64,000 nt of DNA, from contig JAJEAG010000042.1 in assembly GCA_022824265.1 (NCBI GenBank), positions 1 to 64,000 on the forward strand, read 5' to 3'. The notes under the pieces were generated by a model that searched no databases, was not told the DNA's origin, and saw nothing but the letters and a program-made list of their open reading frames with translations. The position numbers and the translations under genes were made by a program. This document shows positions 63,854 to 64,000 of the stretch, one piece after another. Position 1 is the first letter of the stretch, and each line of letters starts with the position of its first letter. Source of the DNA: Candidatus Poribacteria bacterium (GTDB lineage: Bacteria > Poribacteria > WGA-4E > WGA-3G).

Positions 63854-64000
63854 ATGTTAAATACGTGTCTGATAGTTTTTGCTAAAAATCCAGTACCGAA
63901 CCAAGTAAAAACACGGCTGCTTCCACGGTTATCACCAGAACAAGCAGCATCGTTATACCGCGCGTTCCTACTGGATTGGTGCGAGTCTCTTACAGAACTT
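63854..64000 (+). CDS. DUF2064/TIGR04282-type glycosyltransferase, N-terminal part, cut by window edge
   Basis: ATG at 63854 opens a frame of 49 codons to the window end: LNTCLIVFAKNPVPNQVKTR and PRLSPEQAASLYRAFLLDWC. The pattern LIVFAKxPxPGxVKTRL...LYxAFLxD is characteristic of the small glycosyltransferase family TIGR04282 (GT-A fold), here with N in place of the usual G. It reads divergently from the oxidoreductase gene. Length and catalytic residues further on cannot be seen. Confidence 0.85.
   Translation, partial: MLNTCLIVFAKNPVPNQVKTRLLPRLSPEQAASLYRAFLLDWCESLTEL

Overview
The window looks like a piece of a Gram-negative bacterial chromosome, probably from a member of Candidatus Poribacteria or a close relative. 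The evidence is indirect. Seven exported proteins share a C-terminal module containing 'NYPNPFNPETWIPYQL', which I associate with poribacterial secretomes. Two other exported proteins end in 'KLTTTWGxLK'. There are also many Gfo/Idh/MocA oxidoreductases, phytanoyl-CoA-type dioxygenases and secreted WD40 proteins. KdsB and two TonB-dependent receptors imply an LPS-bearing outer membrane. No rRNA, tRNA or CRISPR array was seen.

Region by region. 1-145: 3' end of an IS200/IS605 tnpB gene with its right-end hairpin. 0.2-6 kb (minus strand): leucyl aminopeptidase, a cupin, a formate dehydrogenase alpha subunit with an in-frame UGA (selenocysteine) and a clear SECIS hairpin, and a BMP-family lipoprotein. 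6-7 kb: a gene-poor gap with two strong promoters and repeats. 7-13.7 kb (minus): TRAP transporter permeases, two tandem LarA-like racemases, pyrG and kdsB. 14-16.8 kb: a secreted LamG protein, two paralogous methyltransferases and a MITE-like element. 16.8-23.5 kb (minus): a substrate-binding lipoprotein and two paralogous TonB receptors. 23.7-27 kb (plus): a ZIP-like membrane protein overlapping a secreted glycosidase-like protein. 27.4-29.2 kb (minus): threonine synthase and a secreted KLTTTWG protein. 29.3-39.2 kb (minus): four paralogous secreted repeat proteins with the shared C-terminal module. 39.5-43.6 kb (minus): a malate/lactate dehydrogenase family enzyme, a WD40 protein and a second substrate-binding lipoprotein. 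43.8-46.4 kb (plus): sulfotransferase, Gfo/Idh/MocA oxidoreductase and HAD hydrolase. 46.4-57.5 kb (minus): four secreted WD40 proteins, two with dockerin-like repeats and a third with both cohesin-like and dockerin-like domains. 57.7-63.7 kb (minus): an unusual ATPase/nuclease/dioxygenase fusion, a PhyH dioxygenase, aspartokinase and another Gfo/Idh/MocA oxidoreductase. 63.85-64 kb (plus): start of a DUF2064-type glycosyltransferase.

How it fits together. About 25 kb codes for large exported repeat proteins (HAF-like or WD40) with a common C-terminal module. They look like a duplicated cell-surface or secreted adhesion/assembly system, in which dockerin and cohesin modules could join subunits. 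The metabolic genes suggest use of formate and 2-hydroxy acids (Sec-dependent FDH, TRAP permease, LarA pair, Ldh_2 enzyme). Start codons were moved to internal sites where a ribosome binding site or promoter supported it (15712-16548, 24449-26968, 40572-42287, 42444-43598, 45706-46404, 46418-48358, 49000-51552, 62596-63663).
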